Source of the DNA: Pycnococcus provasolii | Taxonomy: Eukaryota; Chlorophyta; Pseudoscourfieldiophyceae; Pseudoscourfieldiales; Pycnococcaceae | Length of the DNA: 64,000 nt | Assembly: GCA_938743325.2 (NCBI GenBank) | Contig: OW568876.1 | Coordinates: 310,001-374,000 of the forward strand | Reading direction: 5' to 3' | Shown here: one piece after another, positions 6,960-17,071 of the stretch | Layout: each line of letters begins with the position of its first letter | Position numbering within the stretch: the first letter of the stretch is position 1 | Notes under the pieces: model-generated | What the model was told of the DNA's origin: nothing | Seen by the model: only the letters and a program-made list of their open reading frames with translations | Database searches by the model: none | Position numbers and translations under genes: made by a program

Positions 6960-9953
6960 ATGTCCTTGGGGGGTGCCGCCATCAACGAGCCGGGTCACTG
7001 GGATGTCTTCATCAGCCACTCGCAGCGCGATGCCAACGCCGTCGCCTTGGCCGTCGAACTCTACTTCTCACTCAAAGAAAGAGGACATGCCGTGTGGCTC
7101 GACGTGAAAATGAACAAACGTGATGAAGCAGCTATGGAGGAAGGTGCGAAAAACTCAACCATGGTCGTCGCCATCGTCACGGACGGAGGTATCGACAAAG
7201 ATAACGAAGACACCGCATTCTTTCGACGCAAATACTGCCTGCAGGAACTGAGATGGGCAAAAAGCGCTGGGGTGGCCATTCAGCCCATCTTGCGAGTTGA
7301 CGACAAAAAACGCGTCGGCGAGTTCATCGGTGGTGCACCGGACGACCTCAAGGATATCGGCAAGGTTGACTGGGTCGACTTGAATCGTGGAGACATTGAG
7401 TACTGGGATGTGGGTGTGAACAAGCTGGTGAAACGTCTTGAGGAGGCGAGGAAGCGCGTGCGACAACCTGCTGCTCAAGAGGCTATTGGCAAGAATAGTA
7501 TGCACGCTGACGCGCTCGCCTTGCTCAAGGAAATGCACCTTGACAAGTACGCTGACGCACTTTTCAAAGATGGAGTCGTGACTGCGGCAGACCTCAGTCT
7601 CTTGGACGACGAAATCATGGACGACGTGGGTTTTTCAAAACTGGAGAAGAAAAAGTTTCTGAAACAACGCCCGTCCAGCGCACGGCCATCGTCGTCACGC
7701 ACACCTGAATCAAGTATCTCAACGGTTCGACGCGGCCAGGCGGCGATTGATAGCTTCAAGGCGCGTGGCAACTGGAGAAAGCTAGCGAACGTGCGCGACG
7801 CTGCAACGCGCTTGCAGATGTTGAGCGTGGATGCCAAGGCAAAGACGTTAACAAGTGAGGCGGCTATCGAGAGCATCAAAGAGGCGGAAGGAAGAAAGAA
7901 CGTGAATGCGATCGTCGAAAGAATGAAGCTGAATGTCGCTGATGCGGATGTGCAGCAGTGGGCGTGCTGGGCATTGTCCAGCCTGTCTCAGAACAACGAC
8001 GATAACCGAACGCGGATCGGCAAGATGGGCGGCATAGAGGCGGTGGTGTCGGCAATGAAACGGCATGAGGACCGCGCGGGTGTGCAGGAGCAGGCGTGCT
8101 GGGCATTGTGCATCCTGTCTAAGAACGCCGAGAACAAGTCGCGCATTGCTCAGGCGGGCGGCATAGAGGCGGTGGTGTCGGCAATGAAACGGCATGAGAA
8201 CCACGCGGGTGTGCAGCAGGAGGCGTGTCGGGCATTGTGCACCCTGTCTGACAACCACCCTGAGAACCAGTCGCGCATTGGTCAGGCGGGCGGCATAGAT
8301 GCGGTGGTGTCGGCAATGAACCGGCACGAGGACCACGCAGGTCTGCAAGATATGGCGTGCATGGCATTGGGCAACCTATCTATCAAGAACCCCGAGAACA
8401 TGACGCGCATCGCTCAGGCGGGCGGCATAGAGGCGGTGGTGTCTGCAATGCAACGGCATGAGGACCACGCGGGTGTGCAGGAACACGCGTGTCGGGCTTT
8501 GTGCAACCTGTCTCACAACAACTCCGAGAACCAGTCGCGCATTGCTCAGGCGGGCGGCATAGAGGCGGTGGTGTCTGCAATGAAACGGCATGAGGACCAC
8601 GCGGGTGTGCAGCAGCAGGCGTGCATGGCATTGTGCAACCTGTCTAAGAACGCCGAGAACATGACGCGCATTGCTCAGGCGGGCGGCATAGATGCGGTGG
8701 TGTCGGCAATGAACCGGCACGAGGACCACGCAGGTCTGCAAGATATGGCGTGCATGGCATTGGGCAACCTATCTATCAAGAACCCCGAGAACATGACGCG
8801 CATCGCTCAGGCGGGCGGCATAGAGGCGGTGGTGTCTGCAATGCAACGGCATGAGGACCACGCGGGTGTGCAGGAACACGCGTGTCGGGCATTTGGCAGC
8901 CTGTCTCACAACAACTCCGAGAACCAGTCGCGCATTGCTCAGGCGGGCGGCATAGAGGCGGCAGTGTCTGCAATGAAACGGCATGAGAACCACGCGGGTG
9001 TGCAGGAGAATGCGTGCGTGGCATTGTGCGAAGCGTCTAGCCACTCCGATAACAGTTTGCTCATTGCTCAGGCGGGCGGCATAGAGGCTGTGGTATCTGC
9101 AATGAAACGGCATGAGAAACACACAGATATGCAGAAATACGCGTGCGCGGCATTGCGCAACCTGACTTTCCACCCCGAGCTCGAGTCGCGCATTGCTCAG
9201 GCGGGCGGCATAGAGGCTGTGTTATCTGCAATGAAACGGCATGAGGACCACGCGGGTGTGCAGGAGTGGGCGTGTCGGGCATTGGGCAGCCTGTCTCGTA
9301 ACGACGAGAACATGACGCGCATTGCTCAGGCGGGCGGCATAGAGGCGGTGGTGTCGGCAATGAACCGGCACGAGAACCACGCGGGTGTGCAGCAGCATGC
9401 GTGTGGGGCATTGCGCAACCTGTCTGCCGACAACTCCGAGAATCGAACGCGCATTGCTCAGGCGGGCGGCATAGAGGCTGTGTTATCTGCAATGAAACGG
9501 CATGAGGACCACGCGGGTGTGCAGGAGTGGGCGTGTCGGGCATTGCGCAACCTGTCTATCAACGACGAGAACAAGTCGCGCATTGGTCAGGCGGGCGGCA
9601 TAGAGGCGGTGTTAAGGGCCATGAAACGGCATGAGAACCACGCGGGTGTGCAGGAGCAGGCGTGCATGGCATTCATCAACCTATCTTACAACAACGACGA
9701 GAACAAGTCGCGCATTGGTCAGGCGGGCGGGATAGAGGCGGTGGTATCTGCAATGAAACGGCATGAGAAGTACTGCAGTGTGCAGGATCAGGCGTGCGTG
9801 GTATTATATAACACATCGAGTAATGCCGAATGCAAACGGCGCGCCGTCGATGCTGGCGCAATCCCTGCCATCGAGGCGGCGAAACGCAAGCATCCGAACA
9901 ACGACGGGGTACAGAGAAGGGGGAAAGAAGCACTCGATAGACTCAGCTCTTAA
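6960..9953 (+). CDS. TIR-SAM-armadillo repeat protein
   Basis: 997 residues from ATG 6960. Residues about 12-165 are a TIR domain, starting WDVFISHSQRDA with a second core motif RGHAVWLDVK; the position of the catalytic glutamate of TIR NAD hydrolases is kept as Glu96 in KYCLQELRW. Residues about 180-236 are a SAM domain (ALALLKEMHLDKYADAL). From about 300 to the end there are 16 armadillo-like units of 43-44 residues with the consensus AGGIEAVVSAMKRHEDHAG. The same parts make animal SARM1, but there the order is ARM-SAM-TIR. Known: TIR domains with this Glu often cleave NAD+, SAM domains oligomerise, and ARM solenoids act as sensors. Inferred: a soluble stress or immune NADase. Repeats 3-4 and 6-7 are almost identical, a recent duplication. 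Confidence 0.88.
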   Translation: MSLGGAAINEPGHWDVFISHSQRDANAVALAVELYFSLKERGHAVWLDVKMNKRDEAAMEEGAKNSTMVVAIVTDGGIDKDNEDTAFFRRKYCLQELRWAKSAGVAIQPILRVDDKKRVGEFIGGAPDDLKDIGKVDWVDLNRGDIEYWDVGVNKLVKRLEEARKRVRQPAAQEAIGKNSMHADALALLKEMHLDKYADALFKDGVVTAADLSLLDDEIMDDVGFSKLEKKKFLKQRPSSARPSSSRTPESSISTVRRGQAAIDSFKARGNWRKLANVRDAATRLQMLSVDAKAKTLTSEAAIESIKEAEGRKNVNAIVERMKLNVADADVQQWACWALSSLSQNNDDNRTRIGKMGGIEAVVSAMKRHEDRAGVQEQACWALCILSKNAENKSRIAQAGGIEAVVSAMKRHENHAGVQQEACRALCTLSDNHPENQSRIGQAGGIDAVVSAMNRHEDHAGLQDMACMALGNLSIKNPENMTRIAQAGGIEAVVSAMQRHEDHAGVQEHACRALCNLSHNNSENQSRIAQAGGIEAVVSAMKRHEDHAGVQQQACMALCNLSKNAENMTRIAQAGGIDAVVSAMNRHEDHAGLQDMACMALGNLSIKNPENMTRIAQAGGIEAVVSAMQRHEDHAGVQEHACRAFGSLSHNNSENQSRIAQAGGIEAAVSAMKRHENHAGVQENACVALCEASSHSDNSLLIAQAGGIEAVVSAMKRHEKHTDMQKYACAALRNLTFHPELESRIAQAGGIEAVLSAMKRHEDHAGVQEWACRALGSLSRNDENMTRIAQAGGIEAVVSAMNRHENHAGVQQHACGALRNLSADNSENRTRIAQAGGIEAVLSAMKRHEDHAGVQEWACRALRNLSINDENKSRIGQAGGIEAVLRAMKRHENHAGVQEQACMAFINLSYNNDENKSRIGQAGGIEAVVSAMKRHEKYCSVQDQACVVLYNTSSNAECKRRAVDAGAIPAIEAAKRKHPNNDGVQRRGKEALDRLSS
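8290..8890 (+). repeat. Recent tandem duplication inside the ARM region
   Basis: A block of roughly 200 bp starting near 8290 recurs with an offset of 393 bp (131 codons, three ARM units), near 8683-8890. The two copies read the same base for base over most of their length, whereas other units differ at many synonymous sites. This points to recent duplication or gene conversion. Confidence 0.8.
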
Positions 9954-10511
9954 GTCTTAACATAAGAGAAGTAATTGTAAAATGTAATCTAAGCTTATAT
10001 ATGTATGCATGAACACTACAAATCTTACAGTATAAGTTACAAAACAAGACAAACACTGGCCAGCGAACCATTCTTCTTTAATGTTCAACACCACGTCACC
10101 ACGTCACCGCTCGCTGACTCACGGCTCACCACTGAGGCACCGAGCAAAGTCAGGAAACTTTCCCACCTCAAAGCAAAGCAAAGCAAAGCAAAGCACGCAC
10201 CACCCTGAAAGCAAAGCAAAGCAAAGCACGGGTAGGAAGAGGTAGGAAGTAAAAATCTCACCCAAATCACACTTGTAAGGAAGGATCCCCAACAGCTACG
10301 CCGAACCCAAATTCTCCCCCCCCACATGTCTTCTCCCCCCCCCCTACCAAACTAGGTGGGGTGGTTGACTCCACGTTTGACCGAACGCGCGTCAACGTCA
10401 AACGTGTATGTATCTGTCAAATTCGCACACCCTTGATTTTTTTATTCGGAAAACATATAAACTACCTTAAGTTTGTTAAGGCGTACATTACGTTACAGTA
10501 CGTGTTCTTGT
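9954..10511. other. Intergenic with AAAGC repeat
   Basis: The start holds two TGTAA elements (9976-9987), the likely poly(A) signal of the TIR gene. Two AAAGC arrays follow at about 10171-10195 and 10209-10228, then C-rich runs (10314-10345). No gene was seen. Confidence 0.5.
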
Positions 10512-12299
10512 ATGTCGCTCTCTCCTTTTAAGAATTCTTCTGGCAAGTCTCCTTCTGGTGTTAAGTCCACGTCCATGGGGAATGCGGCCGCGGCCCGTGC
10601 TCTTGCGTCTACGCCTGAAGGACTCGCACTCCTTAACGCACACATGGCCAAGGCGGCGGCCGTTTCAGGGACATCTGTGCGAAAGTCTGTAGTAGGTAAG
10701 AGTGTTGACTCGTTGATTCAAGGTAATAATGCAGCTGGAGGGGGAGTCCCTCAGTCGTCCGTAGTGGACTCCTCCAAGTCTGACGTTGACACCGTCGCAG
10801 CGCTGCAGTTCTCTGCCGTCAAAAGACAGCTCAGGGACGCGGAGGAGGCGAAAAGACAACTCGAGGCGGAGACGAAGAGACTTAAGTTCGTCATCGCGAA
10901 AATGCACGAGGCGATGGAAGACAGAGGAGATGACCCGGAACAAGTCGTCAAGGGAACAGCAGCGTCGTCCATCAAGAAACAATTCAAGGCGCTGCAGATG
11001 GAACGGGACGCACTCCTCGACGAACTCAAACTCGCGCAGACGAACCACAGAGCGGTGGCGCTCGCAGAGGCGAGAGCCGCGGCGGCGGAGGCGGAGAGAT
11101 TCGCCATCGCTGTGCTCGCCGGTGACGCCGCAGGTCAGGGAAATGCCGCAGCAACGACCGGTGGGGGTGACGTGAACGCGACACTTCTGCTCAAAGATAA
11201 GTACGAGCGGCGCATTCACGGGTACCAGAGCAAACTCGCAAACGCCAAGGAGGCGACGGCGAAGGCGCAGCAGCGTGCAAACGAGGCGGAGAAGGTCGTG
11301 GCGAGGGAGCAGGAGGTTGGTGCCGCGGCAGCGCAGGCGGTGAACGAGTGGCAGCAGAGGTGCCACGAGGCGGAGGCGGAGGCACAGGAGGCGCGCGCAG
11401 CGTACGAGGAGCTCGTGAATACTCCCTCCGCACCGCTGGAGGAGGTCGAGGCGCTGACTCGACGTGCCGACGAACTCAAGAATACGAACGAGCGTCTCGC
11501 CGCATCGCGTGATGCATCCGAGCGGCGTGCGCAAGCTGCGGAACAGGAAGTCGTGGGACTGAAGCAGCAGCTTACGACACTCCAGGCTGATCACGCGAGA
11601 GCTACGGAGGAGCTGGCGTCGGCGTCGGCGTCGGCATCGACAACGAAGACAACTGAGCAGGAGCTGGCGGAGGTGAGGCAGCAGCTTGCCGCCCTTCAGG
11701 CTGAGCGTGCAAAAATCCACGACGAGCTGGCATCGGCGACGGCGACGAAGGCGACGTCGGAGCAGGAACTGGCGGAGGTGACGCGGCAGCTTTCGGCCCT
11801 TCAGGCTGAATACGTAAGAACCAAGCAGGAACTTGAGGAACTTGCATCTGCGGCGTCAGCCTCGACGGCATCAGCGGCTTCGGCGACGGCGGCGACGGCG
11901 TCGTCAGAGCAGGAACTGGCGGAGGTGACGCGGCAGCTTTCGGTCCTTCAGGCTGAGCACACAAGGACCAAGGAGGAGTTGGCGTCGGCAGTTGCATCAT
12001 CTTCGGCGATGCAGGATCCTTCGCCGATTGACACGACTAAGACGACTGATCAGGACCTTGCGGATGTGAGGCGCCAACTTGCGTCCCTAGAAGCTGAGCA
12101 TGCGAAGTCGCGCGAGGAGCTTGCGCAGGCGTCTGCATCCGCATCGACACGCCAGCGCATGTTGTTGGCGACGAAGGCACGCGTTGATGTTCTTTCTTTA
12201 GCGCGCGACGAGCTGGCTGAGGACTTGTCAGTAGCACGCGCGGCACTGAATCGCGTGTATATCCATAATACAACAACAACAACAACAACACATCGTTAA
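10512..12299 (+). CDS. Ala/Glu-rich long coiled-coil protein
   Basis: 595 residues from ATG 10512. After a Ser/Lys/Gly-rich start of about 100 residues, the rest is almost continuous coiled coil (DAEEAKRQLEAETKRLKFV near 115-135), with a Gly/Thr break near 215-235. From about 355 on it has repeated blocks of the form EQELAEVTRQLSALQAE separated by Ala/Ser/Thr linkers, about five copies. Such proteins are usually structural or scaffold parts; I cannot name a homologue, because coiled coils match each other by composition. A Thr run from an ACA repeat ends the protein. Confidence 0.75.
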   Translation: MSLSPFKNSSGKSPSGVKSTSMGNAAAARALASTPEGLALLNAHMAKAAAVSGTSVRKSVVGKSVDSLIQGNNAAGGGVPQSSVVDSSKSDVDTVAALQFSAVKRQLRDAEEAKRQLEAETKRLKFVIAKMHEAMEDRGDDPEQVVKGTAASSIKKQFKALQMERDALLDELKLAQTNHRAVALAEARAAAAEAERFAIAVLAGDAAGQGNAAATTGGGDVNATLLLKDKYERRIHGYQSKLANAKEATAKAQQRANEAEKVVAREQEVGAAAAQAVNEWQQRCHEAEAEAQEARAAYEELVNTPSAPLEEVEALTRRADELKNTNERLAASRDASERRAQAAEQEVVGLKQQLTTLQADHARATEELASASASASTTKTTEQELAEVRQQLAALQAERAKIHDELASATATKATSEQELAEVTRQLSALQAEYVRTKQELEELASAASASTASAASATAATASSEQELAEVTRQLSVLQAEHTRTKEELASAVASSSAMQDPSPIDTTKTTDQDLADVRRQLASLEAEHAKSREELAQASASASTRQRMLLATKARVDVLSLARDELAEDLSVARAALNRVYIHNTTTTTTTHR

Positions 12300-12613
12300 A
12301 AGAATAGTATGTACATAAAGAAAATACAGCCAACACATTCCGTATTTTGTAACTCAGTAAACCCCGAACTTTTCCTTTCACATATTATTCCATACATAGT
12401 TAGCTACGGGTAGGAGCACGTAGACTAATAAGAGGACGACATACATAAACTAAGGAACTATGTGACAAAAAAACTTCCCGAATGAAACCACAACACAAGA
12501 GCTCACCGTAACCCTAACCCTAACCCTAACCCTAACCGGATCCCTCGGGGTTTCGTGTTTTTTTTTTCCTCAGGGTTTCGTTTCGTTTTTCTTGCGTTTT
12601 CTTATTTTGTTTC
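12300..12613. promoter_or_regulatory. Gap with terminator of coiled-coil gene and DCP1 promoter
   Basis: 314 bp. A TGTAA at 12349-12353 may be the poly(A) signal of the upstream gene. The telomere-type array at 12509-12537 sits 76 bp before the DCP1 ATG. Confidence 0.5.
12509..12537 (+). promoter_or_regulatory. Telomere-type repeat array (AACCCT units)
   Basis: Nearly five units of CCCTAA in the sense of the downstream DCP1 gene, ending 76 bp before its ATG. Confidence 0.7.
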
Positions 12614-13594
12614 ATGGCGAAGGGTGCTGGCAAGACGCCTGCGCAAGCGGCAGCAGAGGCGGCGGCGTCCGCGCTGCAGGGCATGCTCACGTCGTCTGCA
12701 GGCTCCGCGGGCAAGGCGTCGTCGTCGTCCGGCGCGACAACGATGCAAGCAGCTCAGGTGTCCCTCTCGTCGTTACCGCCACCCAACCTAGACGCGCCCG
12801 CGGCGGAGATGTCGCTGGCGGTACTCCGCCGGATCGACTCGTCGATTTCGCAGGTGCGCGCCAAGGCGTCGCACGTCTCGCTCTACGACTTCAACGTGGA
12901 GACGAAGAGCTGGTCGAAGCGTAATATTGAGGGTGCGCTCTTCGTCGTGGTCAGGAACAATGGCGCACGGACCGCGTTCCAAATAATTGTGTTGAATCGC
13001 CAGTCGCCGGAGAACCTCGTGCTCGACATCACGCCTTCGCTGGAGCTGGAGACGAAACCGCCGTACCTTCTGTACAAGACGACGACCGGCGTGAACGGCT
13101 TGTGGTTTTTCGACGCCGAGAACGAACTTCCGACCATTGCGAGCGTCATCAACTCCATACAGATGGCGATCGCCGCAGTTGCTGCACCGCCCATGCTTCC
13201 TATGCCGCCCATGCCGACGATGCCGCCGCAGCCGCAGATGCTGCCGCAGCCTACAACGCCGCCGCCGCACATGCAGATGCACATGCCGCAGCAACCGCAG
13301 CAACCGCAACAACCGCCAACCTCACACGTCACGAACCTGTTCGCAAAGCTGGGCGTCGCGGCTAATGCCGCACCGCCACCCATGCCACCCATGCCCATGT
13401 CTGCGGGTATGCCACCTATGCCTGCAGGCATGATGCCTATGCAACCACCGCCGCATCCAGCGCCGGCGCCGACCACGCAGCCTAGGCTGACAAAGGAGAT
13501 TGTGCGAACCGCGCTGCAACGCCTCGTGCAAGACGATCGATTTGTTAGCCTTGTTGCCGCGGAGCTGGAAGCTGCTCTCCTCGAGGCCCAGTAA
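12614..13594 (+). CDS. DCP1: mRNA-decapping enzyme subunit 1 (DCP1-like)
   Basis: 326 residues. DCP1 is the activating partner of the DCP2 hydrolase that removes the mRNA cap in P-bodies. Residues about 64-185 form the DCP1 EVH1-type domain: helix MSLAVLRRIDSSISQV, then SHVSLYDFN, then W100 before a basic turn, EGALFVVVRN, IIVLNRQSPENL, and the hallmark GLWFFD (164-166) before IASVINSIQ. The middle (about 195-285) is Pro/Met/Gln-rich and contains TSHVTNLFAKLG. The final 35 residues (RTALQRLVQDDRFVSLVAAEL) match the C-terminal trimerisation helix of DCP1 from plants and animals. Full length and intact. Confidence 0.92.
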   Translation: MAKGAGKTPAQAAAEAAASALQGMLTSSAGSAGKASSSSGATTMQAAQVSLSSLPPPNLDAPAAEMSLAVLRRIDSSISQVRAKASHVSLYDFNVETKSWSKRNIEGALFVVVRNNGARTAFQIIVLNRQSPENLVLDITPSLELETKPPYLLYKTTTGVNGLWFFDAENELPTIASVINSIQMAIAAVAAPPMLPMPPMPTMPPQPQMLPQPTTPPPHMQMHMPQQPQQPQQPPTSHVTNLFAKLGVAANAAPPPMPPMPMSAGMPPMPAGMMPMQPPPHPAPAPTTQPRLTKEIVRTALQRLVQDDRFVSLVAAELEAALLEAQ

Positions 13595-13952
13595 CTGTGA
13601 TTGCTCTTTCAGTAATTGAACGCGGTTTACTTCGTCCAACGGTCGTCCATTCGCACCATTCACAGTTACCGTCCAACCCATTCAGCGGCGCCATTCATTT
13701 ACAGCGCGTTTTTACATGGCTACGGTGATTTTGATGAGAGGTCCACTTGTGCTTGTTGTCGTTGTTGCTAATGTCGTCGCCAACGCCACCGACTGTGCAT
13801 CAACATTGGAGTACCGGTCGTGCCAGACAAGGTATTGAGAGATATATAAAAGAAAACAAATCAGTAAAGTAAGCATTACACGCAATCACATAAACGATGC
13901 CTTCGTTGACCAGCCACTATGGAACTCCATACGCGGCAGGCAAGGCAATAAC
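13595..13952. other. Convergent 3' gap
   Basis: 358 bp between two converging stop codons (DCP1 and the membrane protein). It holds a GATATATAAAAG stretch near 13840-13851 that looks like a TATA box but has no gene in the right place. Confidence 0.45.
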
Positions 13953-15551
13953 TTATGCCGTGCTCCCATGCGGAGCTTCGACGCCAGACTTGCTGCTGTT
14001 GCCTGACGAAGATGGTGGCTGCTGGAGCGACGGAGGCGGGGGCGGGGAAAGAACAGGGGCGGGCGGTGGCTGCACGGCTGCGGAAGCGTCCGCCGCCGCC
14101 AGATTGGACGAACTGAGCACGGGGCGAGGTGCGGCAACGCCGCTGAAGCCCTCTAGTGCCGAAGCGTCTCCGTGGCGGGCACGCTCCGCAGCCTGCAAGA
14201 ATGCTTGCTTCTCGCGCTCCAGGTGGTCGAGAAGCAGCTTGTTTAGGTTCGCATCTGAGCGCTGCGAGCGCGTGACTCCGTCGACGGGCATCGAATTCGT
14301 CCTCTCCATATGAGGTGCGCTCACAATCGTCGGCGAGGCGGGCGACGGCAGGTCTTCCGTCGCCACGTGGAGGAATGGAAGGCTCCGCGCGGCGTGCATG
14401 CCTGCGCCAGGAGGTGGTGGTGGCGGCGGCGCCATCGAAATGGGCGCGGGCGTCATGCCTCCGTGCAGCGGGCTCAGTCGGTCCAAGCTCGGGTCGTCGC
14501 GCGCTCCAGGCAGAAGCGGCGCTTCGAGTCCCGACGGTGGCACCACGCCGCCGATCGTTCCGAGGTCCGACTTGCCTCGCCGGTGGATACGCTTCGTCGG
14601 CGGCTTGCTCGTCTCCGGCGCGGCGGTCGCGCTCGTGAGCTCCGAGAGTTTGCTGACGGACGAGCTGTGCCGCATCACGGGAACCACGCCAGCCGAGGCT
14701 CCAGAAGCCGCGGCATTTGTCGTTCGGTCGGCGAACCACTGCACGCACATTGCTACGAGCACGCCGCTCAGGCCAACGCCCAGCACCGTCGCGCACCCGA
14801 GGAACCCGAGTCGTCGCCACAGCACCTGCAGGTACGACGGCGCCGTGGCTCCGTGCCTGCCCATCATGGGCGCGATGTAGTTCGGGTCGTAGCACGGTCC
14901 GGCAAAGCACTCGAAGCTGAGAATGCAGCGCGCCTTTGCGGCGTGCGCGACTGGGCAGTACAGGATAGCACGACCTTCGAGGAACTGTCCGGTGCACTTC
15001 GTGGAGCCGTGGAAGGCTCCCGCGAAGATGTCGCGTCCTGTGAAGTATCCGTGAAAGCTGCTGTATGCGAGCGCCAGTGGCTCCTCGTCACCGAGCCCGC
15101 TGCCGAGCATGGTTGGCGCGGAGTACCCGGAACGAAACTCAAGGCCGTGCTGACCCACGCGGATGACCTGGTACGTCTCGCTCAGAAGCGTCGAGTCACA
15201 GTGCTGCTGCATGAGCTTGTCCGGCGGGCTTGCCTGCACGCTTCGCGAGCGGTACGCGCCACTGAACGGCGAAGAGCTTAGCGCAAAGGCTTGTGTGGTT
15301 GGCGGTAGTGTGGAGAGGAAAAGGGTGGTGAAGAGCGCTGCTGTGGCCAGAAGGATCCTGCCGCCAGCTGCTAATCTTAAGCGCGCGGATGTTCTCGGCG
15401 AAGATGCTCCTCTGCTTGGACATCTTTGCGACGTCGACGTTTCTGATGTGTGCGAGATGGAGGAGGCTGGCCTTACAGGTTCTCTGGATGAAGAGGCGTG
15501 GCCATCACAGTCCGTGCCACTCGTGGTTGGCGTCTCATCTCCGCGCCCCAT
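13953..15551 (-). CDS. Secreted/type I single-pass membrane protein, unknown
   Basis: 532 residues from ATG 15551. A Ser/Thr/Arg-rich N-terminus of about 65 residues precedes a hydrophobic segment (LLATAALFTTLFLSTLP) ending TTQAFA, which could be a signal peptide with a long n-region or the first part of a bipartite targeting signal. A Cys-containing domain follows (ETYQVIRVGQHGLEF, GHYF-like GYFTGRD, CYDPNYIAP), then one membrane helix (LGFLGCATVLGVGLSGVLVA). The cytosolic tail is long, Ser/Pro/Ala-rich, with a Pro run. The ectodomain is conserved-looking but I do not recognise it. An in-frame start 100 codons upstream exists but the added part is unlike protein. Confidence 0.65.
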   Translation of the reverse strand: MGRGDETPTTSGTDCDGHASSSREPVRPASSISHTSETSTSQRCPSRGASSPRTSARLRLAAGGRILLATAALFTTLFLSTLPPTTQAFALSSSPFSGAYRSRSVQASPPDKLMQQHCDSTLLSETYQVIRVGQHGLEFRSGYSAPTMLGSGLGDEEPLALAYSSFHGYFTGRDIFAGAFHGSTKCTGQFLEGRAILYCPVAHAAKARCILSFECFAGPCYDPNYIAPMMGRHGATAPSYLQVLWRRLGFLGCATVLGVGLSGVLVAMCVQWFADRTTNAAASGASAGVVPVMRHSSSVSKLSELTSATAAPETSKPPTKRIHRRGKSDLGTIGGVVPPSGLEAPLLPGARDDPSLDRLSPLHGGMTPAPISMAPPPPPPPGAGMHAARSLPFLHVATEDLPSPASPTIVSAPHMERTNSMPVDGVTRSQRSDANLNKLLLDHLEREKQAFLQAAERARHGDASALEGFSGVAAPRPVLSSSNLAAADASAAVQPPPAPVLSPPPPPSLQQPPSSSGNSSKSGVEAPHGSTA

Positions 15552-16742
15552 CGAGCAAACTTTCAAACCCAGGCACGTCTGGCTTTTGAAAAGCAAAGGC
15601 TGGTGACTTAAAATTACTGGGTAGCCACGCACACGCACACGCACACGCACGCACGGCCTCCTACACTCACTCGACCCGTGTGTACTACACTGGTACCACA
15701 CACCGAGCCTGCGAGAGAAGCCACGAGGCACCACACGCACTTGGCCACTGTGGCCGCGCACGTACAGCGCGAGGTACGCTCGTGCTCGCAGGACGAGGCG
15801 AGGTTGGTTTTGAAGGCGCGCGAGAGAGATAGACCGATGGCTGCAGCTCAAGCACCCCTGGGGTGGGGTGGGTTGCCTTGCAGAGCACGAGACGACGAGG
15901 GTGGTTGTGAGGCGAGGCGTGCGCGCTTCCCTTCAGCTCTCGCGGCGCACTACACCCGAATTCATTCAAAGGCGTCTGCGGCTGCCGTCGGCCGCAGCTC
16001 AAAGCGTCTTGGAGCTCTCACTGCAAAATGGATGGCATTTCGCGAAATCTTGATCAAATGAGACGCGAAGTTTTATTCCTCTTGCGATGATCGGAAAGTT
16101 TGCACAAGTTTACGCATTTGCCTTCTTTTCTCCGCCTTCTTGCTTCACGCCTCCTCTTGCCGCTCTGTGGCTCATTGTGTTGATCAGCACTTGCTCGTTG
16201 TTTTCGCTCAATGTGTTTCTGGCATCTCCGTGTGTTTTCGCGACGATTTTCGCGTTTTTCCCATGGGGGGGAAAAGTCCCCATGAACGTAAGTGATGGAC
16301 GATGCTCCTTGCATGAACGCCCATGCAACACCCGTATCCCCAGTGGGTAGGCCCTACGATAGTGCAGCACTCGCCAAACTTCGCGCCAAGACTTTGTTGG
16401 GAGGAAAATTTTCAGTTCTCATCACCAACGGCTAGCTCCAGATTGCCTCATCATGGCCTTCGTTCCTCGTGAGTACTTGCGTTTTCCTCGACTTGTCCCT
16501 GGAAGATTGGGGAGGTATACGCAAGTTTGCCGCCTTGCTTGCTGGCTGAAGTCAGTGAGGCGCTGGCCGTCAAAGGAAGAGGTGACCACCGAACGAAACC
16601 AGTGTTTGTACCGGGCTACCGGCGGCTTTCCTCAATTCCAACATCAACAATGAGGCAATCATCTGGCCAGATCTCCGCATAAAGGCAGCAACACAGAGTT
16701 CAAGAAAGGCTCTACGATAGAGGTACCTTGGTTAGAGTTTCG

Positions 16743-16760
16743 GATATCACGCGTGATATC
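16743..16760. repeat. 18-bp perfect palindrome
   Basis: GATATCACGCGTGATATC reads the same on both strands, centred on a CG step. It could be the binding site of a dimeric DNA-binding protein; no gene starts within 500 bp, so its role is open. Confidence 0.6.
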
Positions 16761-17071
16761 ATGCGCAAGTACAGTATGCATCGCCGAAGGAAGCAGGCGC
16801 ACCACACGCACACGAAAGGTGCACAGGAAAAAGGTGCCCCACCAAGGGACGCAAGCACCGAAACCCCAGTCCCCCGACGCAAGCACCTCACGAAGTACCA
16901 CTCTTCTTAGATTATCAACTATGTAACCCTAACGACTTACGACAGTACGGGGTAGGGAGAAAGAAAGCCGCCGGACGCCATGGTTTCCAAACAACGAGGC
17001 CTTGAGATTTTTATTAGGAGACCCCCAGGCAGCCAGGGGGAGACCAAAGAGAAAAGGAGGAGGGGACAAAA

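Noticed and set aside
7980-9780. Regular repeats of about 130 bp that could suggest a CRISPR or satellite array
   Set aside because: Spacing is in codons, the units encode armadillo repeats and drift at synonymous sites; no short direct repeats with unique spacers.
10665-11720. Minus-strand Leu/Arg-rich frame across the coiled-coil gene
   Set aside because: Antisense of Glu/Ala-rich codons gives Leu/Arg-rich frames without meaning.
13840-13851. TATA-like GATATATAAAAG
   Set aside because: It lies between convergent stops, with no gene starting downstream in either direction.
13876-14997. 373-codon minus-strand frame inside the membrane-protein gene
   Set aside because: It overlaps the firmer frame on the same strand, is Arg/Ala-rich and has no domain.
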